Shown one piece after another: positions 13,893 to 25,551 of a stretch of DNA of 64,000 bases (positions within the stretch are counted from its first letter, which is position 1; every line of letters begins with the position of its first letter). Under the pieces are notes generated by a model. The model was given only the letters and a program-made list of their open reading frames with translations, made no database searches and was not told the origin of the DNA. This stretch comes from Isoetes taiwanensis (taxonomy: Eukaryota; Streptophyta; Lycopodiopsida; Isoetales; Isoetaceae), in NCBI GenBank assembly GCA_021234155.1, contig JAJEKV010000187.1, positions 501,888-565,887 on the forward strand. Direction: 5' to 3'. The position numbers and the translations under genes were made by a program.

Positions 13893-15069
13893 ATGGCAAC
13901 TAGACTTGGTTCATCATTACTAAATGGTGTTAAGGTGTTTCAAGGGGAAATTTGGGTTCCGGGCACGGAAGGAAAGAATGAAAAGATGTCTTCTTTGGCG
14001 GAAGATCTATGGGATCTTGTCATAGGAGAAAATACTGAAGAAGGGGAGAGCAGCACAGCTAACACTAGAGATGGGAGTGCAAGTGAGGCATCGATTAATG
14101 TTGCTGCAAGTGGGAGCAAAACTAAAAGATCACATCAGGCAAGGTGCATCATTGCTAGTAAGTTGAGTTCTAGCATCATGTTTAAAATTAAAAATAAAAC
14201 ACTAAGGAATAGATCAAGAATTATGAGGTAAAAAACTCCTCTCAAATTGAATTACTTAACAGAGAGCTAAGAAGGTTGAAGTTCAAAAAAGAAAACCTGA
14301 CTGTTTTCTTCCAAAAATATGATAATATTGTTATAGATCTTGAGGCTGCTGGAGTACCAATTACTAAAGACTTTCATGTACTCTCCTTATCAAGGGCATT
14401 TTCTGAGTTTGAACAACTCTCCACCTTGGTAAGAACAGTAACCAGAAATGGAGAAAAGGCTGAACTAATGATAAGAACAATTGAACAGCATAAAATTTTA
14501 AAAGGGGGAGAAGAAAACTCGGAGATCTTGTTTGCAGGAGAAAGGAAAGGACGGTTTGGTAATGAGAAAAGGAAGGTAGGGCCATGGTATGGATGTAATT
14601 CATATGGTCATTTGAAAAATAACTGTCCCAAGCTAAAAGAGAATAGATGCTTCAATTGTGATGGATTTGGTCACTTAGCTGCTGCATGTCCCAGTCCTAA
14701 GGGGATTGGAAAAGGTAAAAATAAGGATAAAAGGGACACTGGTCTTGGAAAGAAAAATAGCAACATAAGAGGCAGAAATGAAGGAGCTAGCAGTGTCAAC
14801 TTGACACAGGATATTAGCACTGAAGGAGAAGACTCTGAAGCTGAGGTAAGTACAGTTGTTACTTGTTCTATTTCAAATCAAATTGCTAACAAAACCAGTG
14901 ATATGCTTGTGATAGATAGTGAAGCAGAGAGATCAGTAGTTAAAACTGCTGATGCTCTCAACGAAATAAAGAAAAGAACATCAACATTTGTGCAAATGGG
15001 GAATGGTGAACTGCAAGAAGTAAAAGAGTCAGGAATGCTAGAACTATTTGATTTAGAGGGCAATTCATG
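13893..15069 (+). pseudogene. Copia gag and protease-like region, frameshifted (unit 2)
   Basis: The ATG at 13,893 opens gag. The frame breaks near 14,200 and resumes through 14,276-15,069. Two CCHC zinc knuckles lie at about 14,587-14,690. The second is complete (CFNCDGFGHLAAAC); the first has Trp in place of its first Cys. A protease-like segment follows (VIDSEAERSVV at about 14,910-14,945), where the family's D-S-G reads D-S-E. The gag N-terminus is corrupted at 13,950-14,005: the family signature around the conserved Trp is unreadable here but intact in unit 3, and every difference falls on a CAG or CTG. Part of the damage is therefore probably a sequencing error. Confidence 0.85.
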
Positions 15070-15117
15070 ATGTACTTTCTGTTCCAAATATTGTAAGGAA
15101 TCTAATATCAGTTAGTC

Positions 15118-15700
15118 AGCTGGTGGATATGGGATTCAAACTTGTATTTGACAAACACTGCTGTAAAGTTTTTGAAAATAATAAAGTCAAGTTCCTTGCA
15201 AAACGAGCTGGTAATTTGTTTGGGTTTCACAACAAAACTTTATCTGGAAGTATAAACTCAATGGAAATTCCAACACTAAAACTTTGGCATGAGAAATTGG
15301 GTCATGCAAATGTAGAAAACTTAAAGGAAATGACTAAAAGAGGTCTGATAACAGCTGCAGAAAGTAATGATTTTGTTTGCTATGGATGCATGATGGGAAC
15401 GAGCACAAAATTACCTTTGAAGAAAAGACATGAACGAGCTGGAGATTGACTAGAATTGATACATTCAGACCTCTGTGGACAATTAATGTCAGAAGCTTAT
15501 AAGGTAAAAGGTATTTTATTACCTTTATTGATGATTACTCTAGACATACTAAGTGCTTCTTTCTTAGAAGGAAAAACCAGGCTTATAATGCTTATAGAAT
15601 CTTTGAAGCAGAGGCAGAAAGGATGACTGGGAAAAGAATAAAATGCTTGAGGTCAGATCGAGGTGGTGAGTTTGTGAATGATATATTTAAGAAATATTGC
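15118..15700 (+). pseudogene. Copia GAG-pre-integrase and integrase start (unit 2)
   Basis: The HHCC zinc-binding module is visible as LWHEKLGHAN followed by CYGCMMG (15,285-15,400). A TGA at 15,447-15,449 interrupts the frame. The same frame then continues into ELIHSDLCG, the start of the integrase catalytic core, and after a further shift into an RSDRGGEFVND motif at about 15,654-15,686. The second catalytic Asp region is therefore present, but the third catalytic residue and the C-terminal domain are missing because the element jumps to RT sequence near 15,700. The TGA is shared with unit 3 (27,117-27,119). Confidence 0.85.
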
Positions 15701-17149
15701 AGAGAGAAAGCAAGAGGAAAGATTGGAAATGGAAAATTATCCCTATAGGGAATTGGTGGGATGTCTTTTGTATGTGGCTAATTGTAGCAGGCCTGATATA
15801 GCATTTTGTGTAAATTTGTTGAGCAGATTTGGAAACAATCCTGGAAAGAAACATTGGCATGCAGCTAAACATGTGCTCAGATTTTTGAAGGGGACACAAA
15901 ATAAGGGATTAACATTCACAAATAGGATCTAACTGCATACTCAGATGCAGATTGGGGAGGTAACCTGGACTCTAGGGCATCTACATCTGGATATATTCTA
16001 CAAGTTGGAGGAAGCACAATATCATGGAGAAGTAAAAAACAAGGATGTATAGCTATGTCAATAGCAGAGGCAGAATACAATGCTGCCTCTTTAGCAGCAA
16101 GAGAAGTGGTCTAGGTAAGGAGGTTGTTAGCTGAGTTAGGTGCTACATAGAATAAACCAACCACTCTCTTCATTGACAGGATGAGCTGTATAGCTATAAC
16201 TGTAACGGGCCTATGGTAGACCGCTCGAGTATTCGAACCTTGAATGTGCCTGTGGGACGTTCCGGAGACACCGGCATAAATGGGTAGAAGCGACTGCTCA
16301 TAAACGTCTAGACGGTTTTGCCCAGTTGGTTAAGGGCATGTCGGTTAGGAACGTTATAGTTGGTATCAGAGCAGGTCTCGAGTTCGAATCTCCATGGGTG
16401 CCTATATGCATGGGTAGTTTGCAAAGACTTGGTAATCATTGTGACATGGTATGACATAGACATGGTATAGCCTTGGATGCTCGAGGACGAGCATAGTTCT
16501 AGTGGGAGAGATGAACGGGCCCATGGTAGACCGCCGAGTATTGAACCTTGAATGTGCCTGTGGAGCATTCAGAGACCAAGCATAAATGGGTAAGCGACTA
16601 CTCATAAACGTCGGGCGGTTTTGCCCGATTGGTTAAGGGCATGTCGGTTAGGAATGTTACATTTGGTATCGAAGCGGTCTCGAAGTTCGAGTCTCCATGG
16701 GTGCCTATATGCATGGGTAATTTGCAAAGACTTGATAATCATTGTGACATGGTATAGCCTTGGATGCTTTCGAGGGCGAGCATAGTTCTAGTGGGAGAGA
16801 CCGTAACGGGCCTATGATAGACCGCTCGAGTATTCGAACTTTGAATGTGCGTGTGGGGCGTTCGAGACACAAACATAAATGGGTAGAAGCATTTGTTCAT
16901 AAGCGTCTAGGCGGTTTTGCCCGATTGGTTAAGGGCATGTCGGTTAGGAGCGTTACAATCGGTTAGGAATCTAGTATTCTATGAAAGAACGAAGCACATT
17001 GAACTACATGTTCATTTTATAAGGGATATGATTGCAAAAGGAATTATAGTAGTTGAGTACAAAAATACTACAGAACAGATTGCAGATGTGTTAACAAAGG
17101 TAATTCCGATTAATGCAGGTTTACTAAGTTACAGGAAAGCATTGGTATA
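15700..17149 (+). pseudogene. Copia RT C-terminus and RNase H, interrupted by TRIM (unit 2)
   Basis: RT thumb and connection motifs are clear (YRELVGCLLYVANCSRPDIA, then HWHAAKHVLRFLKGT, up to about 15,930). RNase H follows with SDADWGGNLDSR and STSGYI, and the AEAEY motif that holds the catalytic Glu (15,935-16,195). The frame is then cut by the TRIM array and resumes at about 16,963 with FYERTKHIELHVHF and TEQIADVLTK. In unit 3, removing the insert and one target duplication restores a continuous RNase H reading frame across the join. Confidence 0.87.
16201..16957 (+). mobile_element. Tandem TRIM array inside Copia RNase H (unit 2)
   Basis: This is a terminal-repeat retrotransposon in miniature, arranged LTR-internal-LTR-internal-LTR. 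The LTRs are about 150-158 bp (16,201-16,358; 16,512-16,661; 16,802-16,957). They begin TGTAACGGGCC and end GTTACA, so the six terminal bases are inverted complements. Each of the first two LTRs is followed by TGGTATCAGAGC or a damaged form of it, the Met-tRNA primer site. Each internal region (~140-150 bp) ends in a purine tract (AGTGGGAGAGA). The 5-bp target duplication ATAAC is clear on the left (16,196-16,200); the right copy is corrupted here but clean in unit 3. There is no coding capacity. Confidence 0.88.
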
Positions 17150-17307
17150 AGTTCTCCTCATACAGCATGTTCAATACAAAGTTGTGACAACAATAATGAA
17201 GCAGAACATAGTACAAGTTGCAGACATAAACAAAAGTGTGTAAGATATAGAGCAGATGTTTGAATATGCAGAAATATCAAACTGAGTATATCTAACATGA
17301 AGGGGAA

Positions 17308-17480
17308 TGTTGAAATTGTTAATGTTAGATATATTGATGAGGTTGATCAGATGATATATTAAGGGCAAGAAAACGTGACTTAACCTTAGGGTTGCTTAAT
17401 AGTTGCACCTAAGGGTAATGGTCTGAATAAAATATCGTGTATATGCATGGTTAAAACAGTTGATGAAGACATGATATTTA
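17308..17480 (+). repeat. Truncated 3' LTR of Copia, unit 2 (173 bp)
   Basis: It begins TGTTGAAATTG directly after the purine tract GAAGGGGAA. Homology to the 5' LTR ends at 17,480, where the 5' LTR continues for another ~337 bp. The following sequence is the same in all three units, so the truncation or replacement is ancestral to the array. Confidence 0.85.
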
Positions 17481-18235
17481 CACTTCGTTGTATTCTACAA
17501 CATACGATATCCCATGTTCTTTATTGTATTAATATTATTTCATACAGCATGGCCCATTTTCCTTGTAGTTCCATTGCAACATTTTCAAAGTATGGAGCTT
17601 GTGTTATATAGAACCACCTTAGGCCCCGGAGGGGCCAAATTTTTTTTTGGACCCATGCACACCTTTGAGGCATACTCTAAGGTCCCAGCAAAGTTTGAGG
17701 CATACTCTAAGGTCCCAGCAAAGTTGGTTTGGGGGAGTCCAATCTCTACACATGGAGTGACTTGGGCAGCTCTAGACTCTAGCTCCTTTCTAGGTATCCT
17801 GGCAATAGGGAGTGTCAATGTGGCGGTTATATAGGTCAAACTCTATTAGAAGGACACAAAATTAGGTCAAGGTTTATGCCTTTGGCATGAGCAGAGGTGA
17901 TGTACCAACAGTTGGACTTGGATTGCTATGCTGAGGTCTAGATGACTATAACAAAGGGGTGTTCTTGGGCACTTCTATCTAGGAGTAAGGCATCAGCTTT
18001 GAGCCGAGAGCAATACTTGTGAGGTACTAATGGGGTATGCTTCTATTTACAAACAAACCACAGTTTGGAAAAACAATTCAAGGGTTTGAGCAATTTTGGT
18101 CATTTTGAGCTGGGGTTTGACATTTCTAGCCTAATTTGAGGTTATAAATGGATTCTAGGCTGTCTAACGGTCCTATTGCAACAAATTTCAGGTGATTTGG
18201 AGCTCTGTAGCTCAAGTTATGGGGTTTGAAAAATT

Positions 18236-18949
18236 GGACCCCTCTAAGCATGCGCGAGAGCATAGTTAGGTTGGGACCTAAGTGGCCTCTGGCGCATCCT
18301 TGGAGGTGTTGTGCCCAAATGATGCCAAAACAAGTTTAAGAGGTGAATTCTTACTTATCTTCTTATGTAATGCAATTTTGTGTGCTTATTTACTTCATTT
18401 GGAGCAGGGAAGTGGCTGATCAATGGTCCAGTTGGTTGGACCCCTCTAAGCATGCGCGAGAGCGTAGTTAGGTTGGAACCTAACTGGTGTCTGGCGCATC
18501 CTTGGAGGTGTTGACCATATTTTCCCATTTGCTCCTTAATTGCTTATCCAACTTAAACAAATTAACATGCATTTCCAACTAATTGAAGCATTTTAAGCCA
18601 GATTCTATCATAACTTTTTCACTTTGAGTAAGTTTCGATCAAATTCCGAGGTTACTTTTGGTGGACCCCTCTAAGCATGCGCAAGAAGGGTGTTAGGTCG
18701 TGACCTAACTAGTGTCTGGCGCATCCTTAGAGGTGTTGCTCCAAAATAACTTTTACTTAATGTTTTTCTGTGTTTTAACACTCAAATCTAGCTAACTCGA
18801 GCTTTTTAAGCGGAATTTCATCTTTTATTTTACAATTTGGGGCTCCTAAGGCCGAGTTCTAGGGTTCATATGGGGTGACCCCTCTAAGCATGCGCGAGAG
18901 ACCAGTTAGGTCTGGACCTAACATGCTCCTGGCGCATCCTTGGAGGTGT
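18236..18949. repeat. Four ~75-bp imperfect palindromes at 202-225 bp spacing
   Basis: Copies lie at 18,236-18,310, 18,438-18,512, 18,663-18,737 and 18,876-18,949. Each has outer arms of the form CCTCTAAGCATGCGC ... GCGCATCCTTGGAGG and a second inner dyad around TTAGGT...ACCTAA, so each can fold into a nested stem. The spacers are unrelated, so the palindrome is the conserved part. A damaged copy is at 7,313-7,388 in unit 1, with a fragment near 7,145. The stretch lies 230-950 bp downstream, on the minus strand, of the primer-binding site at 19,182. Confidence 0.8.
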
Positions 18950-19181
18950 CGGCCAAAAAGTGTCTAAAATTTGCTAGACTTTCTTAGGTGACTTTTCTTC
19001 AATCTACTTCATCTAAATTATGTTCTCTAATTCTAGATAGTTATTAACTCTATTCATGGGAAAAAAAAATTCCCACTACTCGAGGTTCGTGCTTGGGCTT
19101 TTATCTCCAAGACTGAATGTCTAGATTAGTTAGTTCCTATAGGAATACGGCCAGTGCTCGATCTTGGTCTGCCAAGATCAA

Positions 19182-20640
19182 GGCTCTGATACCATTGTGA
19201 CGGCCCCAGCTCCTATACGATGCCCCGGTCGTATACAAACTGGAGATCATCCCTCAAACCAGCATCTGCTCGTTGACATGAGGCCGTCCACCTAACATCG
19301 GGCTCTTGCTGGTGGCCAAGAACCCGACGGGGAAGAATGGACGTGTCATTCATCCCGTCTCCCTCGGGATCGATCTAGCTGCGGAAGCGTAAACACACAT
19401 GAGCACATGACATCAATCAACAATAACATACCCACCTCGAAGGGTGGTCCACCATATCACAGTAGCTGCAACAACACATCAGTACATCAACATAACATGG
19501 GGAAATCCTACCCAGGCTCAGACTCTTGGGGAAAGACTGACGGCTTGGGTCTCCGGATAACAATGCAGACAGAATTCATGGCAAATGGCCTCCTGTGCAT
19601 ACTTTGCAGATAGGCTGAAAAGTATTGGAGCCTGACCGTAGCCTGCCGGGTTCATAGCCAAAGGGGCTACTACTGGGTTGCATCTCCCCAGCTCCCGATG
19701 AGGCAGGAGGAGATCACTCTCCTCCAGAAGGTTCATGCCAATCACAGGCGAGCTAGAGAGCCACTGCCAGATTACGACTTGAACCCCTAGAAGATGACGA
19801 TCACCCAAGAGGTGTCGAGCCCATACCCCGCCCCGCACGCAGCGTTGTGGTATTAGGCCTAGCCCATAATGTTCCCCTACTGCCGCCACGCACTGAGGAG
19901 GGATCAACTGTGATCAGACAAGCCCTTCCTTATCAGCCGGTCTAGCTCCGCCACCCACAGCCAGGCGGGCTCTTATGCACAGGCCGCATTAATTGGGAAT
20001 TAATGGGCTAACTATGATCATACAACTACTTGGGCTCGGGTCTCTATCCCCTTCCCAATACACAAGAGTGGCGATAGAATGTCAAAACATCATCAACGTA
20101 ACTGAACATAACGTAATACATCTATTCTAATCTACCTAATCATACATGGTTAGGTTCCTTTGTTAGTGTCTATCATTCTTAGGGTCGTAGGGGTCGCCTA
20201 TAGCTAAGAATGGATGCTAAACCTATTGAAAGAGGCGATAACTCGGATCTACCTATTGAATCAACCACCCACCCGCATCTTGGCGGCTCCTACTCCTCGA
20301 AAGCGCCCATGCCGCCGGGTCTGCCCGCCGATCTTGGATCGAATCGCAACCGGGAGATCCGACTTCTCTCGCCTCCGCTCAAAGTGAAATGCATCCTCTC
20401 GTTGCTCCAATCCGAGACTCAGGGGCTGAAAACTGAAAGGGTTTCCCTTTTAGGGTTTATGCCCCTTTATCTCCACGCATTTAGGGCTGGTCCCTTTTTG
20501 GTCAATGGGTCATTGCCACGTGGCAAAAAGGGATTATATTCACATGTTGCTTTAACATGTGCAATATAATGGTTCACAAGGTCGTACCCTAGGGTACTAC
20601 CCTTTACGTCGCCGTGTACATGTCATCTGAGTCGACATGT
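19182..20640 (-). mobile_element. Gypsy-like LTR edge and primer-binding site, minus strand
   Basis: GGCTCTGATACCA at 19,182-19,194 is the reverse complement of the Met-tRNA primer site. One base later TGTGACGGCCCC begins, which fits the end of a TG...CA LTR, so an LTR of a minus-strand element starts at 19,196 and extends rightward. I cannot fix its other end; I use 20,640 because homology to unit 1 and the start of unit 3 lie there. The assignment to Gypsy rests on the GACGGCC-type LTR terminus only. No protein domain is visible in 17,480-20,640. Confidence 0.5.
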
Positions 20641-22411
20641 ACTAGTGACGGTCGCGATAATATACGTATTCATATCGTATGTTATGCTGGAATGTCACAA
20701 GCTGCAACAGTTTAGCGGATGGGTGCATGTGGGGCTGCTACCAAATTACCAGTGCGGTGATGAAACTTGCAGCGTTGCTTAACGTGTCATGCCTCTTTGC
20801 AGCTGGCATTTTTTTTATGATATCCATGTGAATCCAGCATAAGCCGTTTAAAAGGTTTGTCTTGAATGGTTGTGGTGGTTCGATTTGGAGTAACTGTAAT
20901 TAGACATGTCCAGAATTGCAGGCGTGGAGGTTATGCGCTCGAGCTGGCGAATTTGCGAGTGAGCCGCCGCATGCTACATTTTCAATTTCCAAGTTTTTGT
21001 TTTTTGGTTGCCCCTAGGGGAGCAAGCCTTCGTCCATGTGGGTTTATGGCATATTCCAGGCATATGCTAGTATATGCCAGGAATATGCCAATGACTACTC
21101 CAAACTTACTATTGGGTGTAAACTGGCGGTGGACGCTATTGTTAGGCAGCCACTTTGGAAACTGGCTAACCGGTTGTCATATCCATCCCGGCGCCCTATG
21201 TATCAGGACATTATAACCATTTGTCTGACAACAAATTGTTCACTTGGAATATTTAGAAGAAAGAATAACCACCAATATAATATTCAGGTATCATTTCTTA
21301 GGCATGTCTAGGTTCCAAAATTGCAATCTCCTTCACCATTTGAGCCTTATCTTCATCAAACTACTCATCCTCCAATAAAATAATCATATACCATGTTGGA
21401 TTCATAATGAGGAAACACTACTATTAGGAATGAATCTATTCTTACCTTTTATATCTTAAAAGGCGTTGAGGAAACGAAGCAGCTTGCTCCTTTAGATTCC
21501 ATATACTGCTTCATAACTGAGATATTTGAATAGCCGAGTAAAATATCTCCCAGCAATTATCACAAGCTTACCTATTATCAACAAACTTAATTTTAAAACA
21601 CACACATTCAACATGCATAAACGTGATATAGTATTCATAGACTTACTACAAATTTATATGTTCTAGTTAGATAACACAACCATAATACAAACACCTTTTA
21701 TGTCTTCCAACATGTCTCTGATTATCTTTACGACTTGCCTCAGCGTTAATGTAATTTGGAGACTCGAACAACAATTTGGAATATGTGCAAACAAGGGAAC
21801 AGTGCAAGGCTACAAAGAAGAAGAGTTGTACAGAGGAGCAAACGAAGGAACAAATTTGTGAGAACACAAAGGGCAAGGCTGCAAAAACCGTAAATAAAGT
21901 GAATAAATTCTTTGCCCAAAATTTAAGCAATATCATGGCCAATTTTCCATGGAAACAAATGAGACGAAAAGCAAAACATCAACCAACACATCCCAGGTAA
22001 ATAGCTTATAAAAACGACCTGAATCTTACCCTGAACCGGTTTACGGATTGCAAGAGCAGGGTTAACGGTAAATGTTTACAACCTAAGAAGTTTATTCGAT
22101 TGTCCCTGCTCTTCTCCCCCAGATAAGCATTATATGAGATAATAGAAGCATGGCAACTACTATATGGTTTAGGTGTACCTGCTCCAGAAACTTCTCTGGA
22201 AATCATTATGCCTAATGAATGTGGCTGATTTAGGTACTACACTAAGTGCATGCCAACTGCAAAGAAGATACAACTTGCTGACTAAAAGCCTTGGAAATTG
22301 AGAATATTTCAAGAAAAGCATAAAGTTACAGTGCTAGACATTTGATGTTGCACGCAAGAGAAACATGTTTTATTTATGCCCAAACAAATCAACCCAAAAT
22401 TTTCATTAAAA

Positions 22412-23620
22412 TCTTCAAATTGGTGCTAGAAATCCCTTTACCGTAAGCCTACCTTCAAAAATGGGGTTGCTCATGTGCTTACGCTCCTCCAAAGTGATAA
22501 CCTCTGCACCGAAGCTCTGCACCAATGAATGACCCAAATCTTTTAAAAATGCAAGAGATAAGAATAATTGAAGTCTTGAATCTCAGCACTACAATTCGAG
22601 AGAAACATCATTGTGTTGTATTTACAAAAAAAAATAGCCAGTTGTTGCAGAGCTAGCTTAAAAACATCCTATAAAGCCAAATATCAATTCCAAAAATGGG
22701 TTCCTGAAATTCAGCCAAGAGTAATGCGTCTATCTCTTCTACGTCTGTGCCCTAAAGATAGAGTCATGCATATACAGATGGCCTAAAATGGAACGATTTA
22801 ATATCTAACTCTTTTACATCCATACCATTTTTTTACTACACAAATACAGGATATGGCACGATTTATTCGAAGCACTTCGGCAATGCAGGGCAGAAAGCCA
22901 TTTGGCAAAGCATGATAGGAGTCCAGAAATAATGTGCTATACTCTAGGCTTATTTGTCCAGCTCAAGAAAGCTAGAACTCGCTGGAAAAAATGCACACAG
23001 AGGAACATGACTACACATAGGTATCTTCAAATTGGTGCTAGAATCCCTTTACCGTAAATCTACCTTCAAAAATGGGGCTGTTCATGTGCTTACGCTCCTC
23101 CAAAACGATAAGATAACCTCTGCACTGAAGCTCTGCATCAATGAATGACCCGAATCTTTTGAAAATGCAAGAGATAAGAATAATTGAAGTCTTGAATCTC
23201 AGCACTACAATTCGAGAGAAACATTATTGTGCTGTATTTACAAAAAAAATAGCCAGTTGTTGCAGAGCTAACGTAAAAACATCCTATAAAGCCAAATATC
23301 AATTCCAAAAATGGGTCCCTAAAATTCAGCCAAGAGTAATGTGTCTATCTCTTCTACGTTTGTGCCTAAAGATAGAGTCATGCATACACAGATGGCCTAA
23401 AATGGAACGATTTAATATCCAACTCTTTTACATCCATGCCATTTTTTTACTACACAAACACAGGATATGGCACGATTTATTCGAAGCACTTCGGCAATGC
23501 AGGGCAGAAAGCCATTCGGCAAAGCATGACAGGAGTCCAGAAATAATGTGCAATGCTCTAGGCTTATTTTTCCAGCTCAAGAAAGTTGGAACTTGCTAAA
23601 AAAAAAATGCACACAAAGGA
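22412..23620. repeat. Two ~612-bp direct repeats in the head of unit 3
   Basis: Copies start at 22,412 and 23,024 and match the unit 2 pair at 10,755 and 11,372. The 152-residue open frame across the second copy (23,141-23,599) is not conserved in the other copies and I do not consider it a gene. Confidence 0.85.
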
Positions 23621-25025
23621 ACATGACTACACACAGGTGATAAGATCTCAACAAAAATGCATAACCATAGAAGCTTACTTTTCGAACAAAGCAAAAACCC
23701 TCCGTTTCAACTTTAGCGAAATACTCAGTTTAAGACAATGCTCTGAAAAGAAGATCCAGAGTGAAAATGGCCGCGATGAAGCTCTGGTGCTGCTTTGCCG
23801 TAAATGAAAATGCAGTTTGAAGAATGATGGAACATAGGAAAGCTGGGGAGGGAATCCATCAAGATAATTAGCCGGCAAGTATATTTGTGCCCGACATTGC
23901 CGGGCTAATGTCCTGGCATGTGTTTTTACTCGATTGTTAACGTCCATATGTGCAACTTCTGATAATAGCACATGTTGGTACTGGCAAGAATAGATCTTAT
24001 TTGCTTTAGTAATTATTTTTGTTATTAAAATTAATGATAGTATTATTATCAGCGTATTAACTATAGGCTTAGTGATTTCAGTAGAGAAAACAATATTTTA
24101 TAAAGAATGTGGGGGCAATTAAATTTACCTCTAAAGATGCAAATTTGGAAAGATTGACCCAAAATTTGTGCTCAAAATGTCATCCTTAGAAGTAGTTAAG
24201 TACATGAACAACAAATATTTAAAGAAATACAAAACACAAAATTTAGTCATGGTTCATTGGCGTCATTTAATTTTATGATGGAACTCTAAATAGGCATCTC
24301 CCTATGACGCACATCAACAAGGGCCTAATGTTGTACTTTTAAGGATGCTCCCTCACTTCTCCTACATATTATATCTTAGCTGGGGTAAAAGTGAAATGCA
24401 CGTGCGAATCATTGATTCGAACTGCCCACGATGTCTCACGACTATCAAGTTGATACAACTCATCCTGAAGATAAGCTCGTATAATGGAATCAAATACCGC
24501 CTTCGCAGGATACAATTTGCAGACCCTAAAATGCATTCCATTGCATATTCCAATGCAGGTGAGTTCTTTTGCTATTAAAATGCCAATTCGTTAGTGCACA
24601 GTGTTATATCTGATAAAAGAGACAAACAACTGGAAGTTAGCCAAAGCTGGGTACATGTACTCCATCATCCACCTACCTCTCTCAAAGCATATCCACATAG
24701 ACGACGTTCCCTTGGTTAGACTTCTAGCACCGACTTTAGGTAGTTCTTTATGCCCGGGGTTGTCGCGTATATGTAGGAGTGTGTGTTTTTGTAGACCTCT
24801 TGTGACATCATCGCGTATAAGTGCCAATACGGATCTTAATTGTCTCATGGTGTTGAGACAAAGTCTAAGAATTATTGAACTCATCCACCAGTAATAGAAT
24901 CAACAACTGTTGTGCTTATTTTCTTATCACATGAATGTATTAAAATGATGCTTTCACAATGAGAGTTCTTCTCGCACTTTATGCGTTATGAACAACCATG
25001 TCTTTGAAAAGGCAGAGGACGCAAT

Positions 25026-25535
25026 TGTTGAAATTGTTAATGTTAGATATATTGGTGAGGTTGATCAGATGATATATTACGGGCAAGAAAACGTGACTTA
25101 ACCTTAGGGTTGCTTAATAGTTGCACCTAAGGGTAATGGTCTGAATAAAATACCATGTATATGCATGGTTAAAACATTTGATGAAGACATGATATTTATA
25201 AAGGATTGAAGCAAATAGACCCGTGCTCCTATGGCACAACCGATCCGGCAGGAACCGATCTGAAATCGACTACAATCGGTTTGGATCGATGCTATAAAAT
25301 AAAACCAAGATGTATAATGTTGTTATGAAATGCAAATGATTCCATTTGCCGGGGAATGTCGATCCATAAGCAATCATAATCAGTTGAGATATTGGTCAAT
25401 GACTTAACCTTTTGTATTGACTGAATTTCTAACTGTTTGTTGCATTGCTATTTAAATTGGTGAGACTTATTGAAGTTAGTTGCCCCATAGAATTCATTGG
25501 TCTAGATAAGTTGTGAAACTACTAATTGTTTAACA
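25026..25535 (+). repeat. 5' LTR of Copia, unit 3 (510 bp)
   Basis: It has the same TGTTGAAATTG start and TTTAACA end as at 13,367-13,876, followed after one base by TGGTATCAGAGC (25,537-25,548). Confidence 0.9.
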
Positions 25536-25551
25536 TTGGTATCAGAGCCAA

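Larger units (their letters stand above)
13367..17480 (+). mobile_element. Copia LTR retrotransposon, internally deleted, with nested TRIM (unit 2)
   Basis: The parts in order are a 5' LTR (13,367-13,876), a PBS, gag with zinc knuckles, protease-like sequence, GAG-pre-integrase and the start of the integrase core. A jump near 15,700 lands in the C-terminal part of reverse transcriptase. RNase H follows, split by a TRIM array (16,201-16,957), then a polypurine tract (17,299-17,307) and a truncated 3' LTR (17,308-17,480). The integrase C-terminus and the RT palm, including the catalytic YxDD, are absent, so the element is non-autonomous. Unit 3 shares the deletion, the TRIM insertion and the LTR truncation, so all three predate the duplication. 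Confidence 0.9.
9031..20650. repeat. Tandem array unit 2 (~11.6 kb)
   Basis: The unit consists of a head (9,031-13,366), a Copia element with a nested TRIM array (13,367-17,480) and a tail (17,481-20,650). The same order recurs in unit 3. Anchors at 9,051/20,673 and 13,878/25,537 give periods of 11,622 and 11,659 bp. Apart from clustered differences at CAG/CTG sites, units 2 and 3 are nearly identical for long stretches. The head (9,031-13,366) contains no gene I can support; it holds the two direct repeats listed separately and AT-rich sequence without long frames. Confidence 0.88.

Noticed and set aside
16300-16400. A real tRNA gene in the TRIM
   Set aside because: Box motifs are present, but no cloverleaf with a proper acceptor stem can be drawn, and the sequence recurs as part of LTRs.
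19518-19907. 129-codon minus-strand open frame
   Set aside because: It is inside the presumed LTR region, has no recognisable domain, and the equivalent region in unit 1 does not retain it.
23141-23599. 152-codon plus-strand open frame
   Set aside because: It lies in a non-coding direct repeat of the array head. The matching copies at 10,890, 11,500 and 22,540 do not keep the frame, and the sequence has no protein features.
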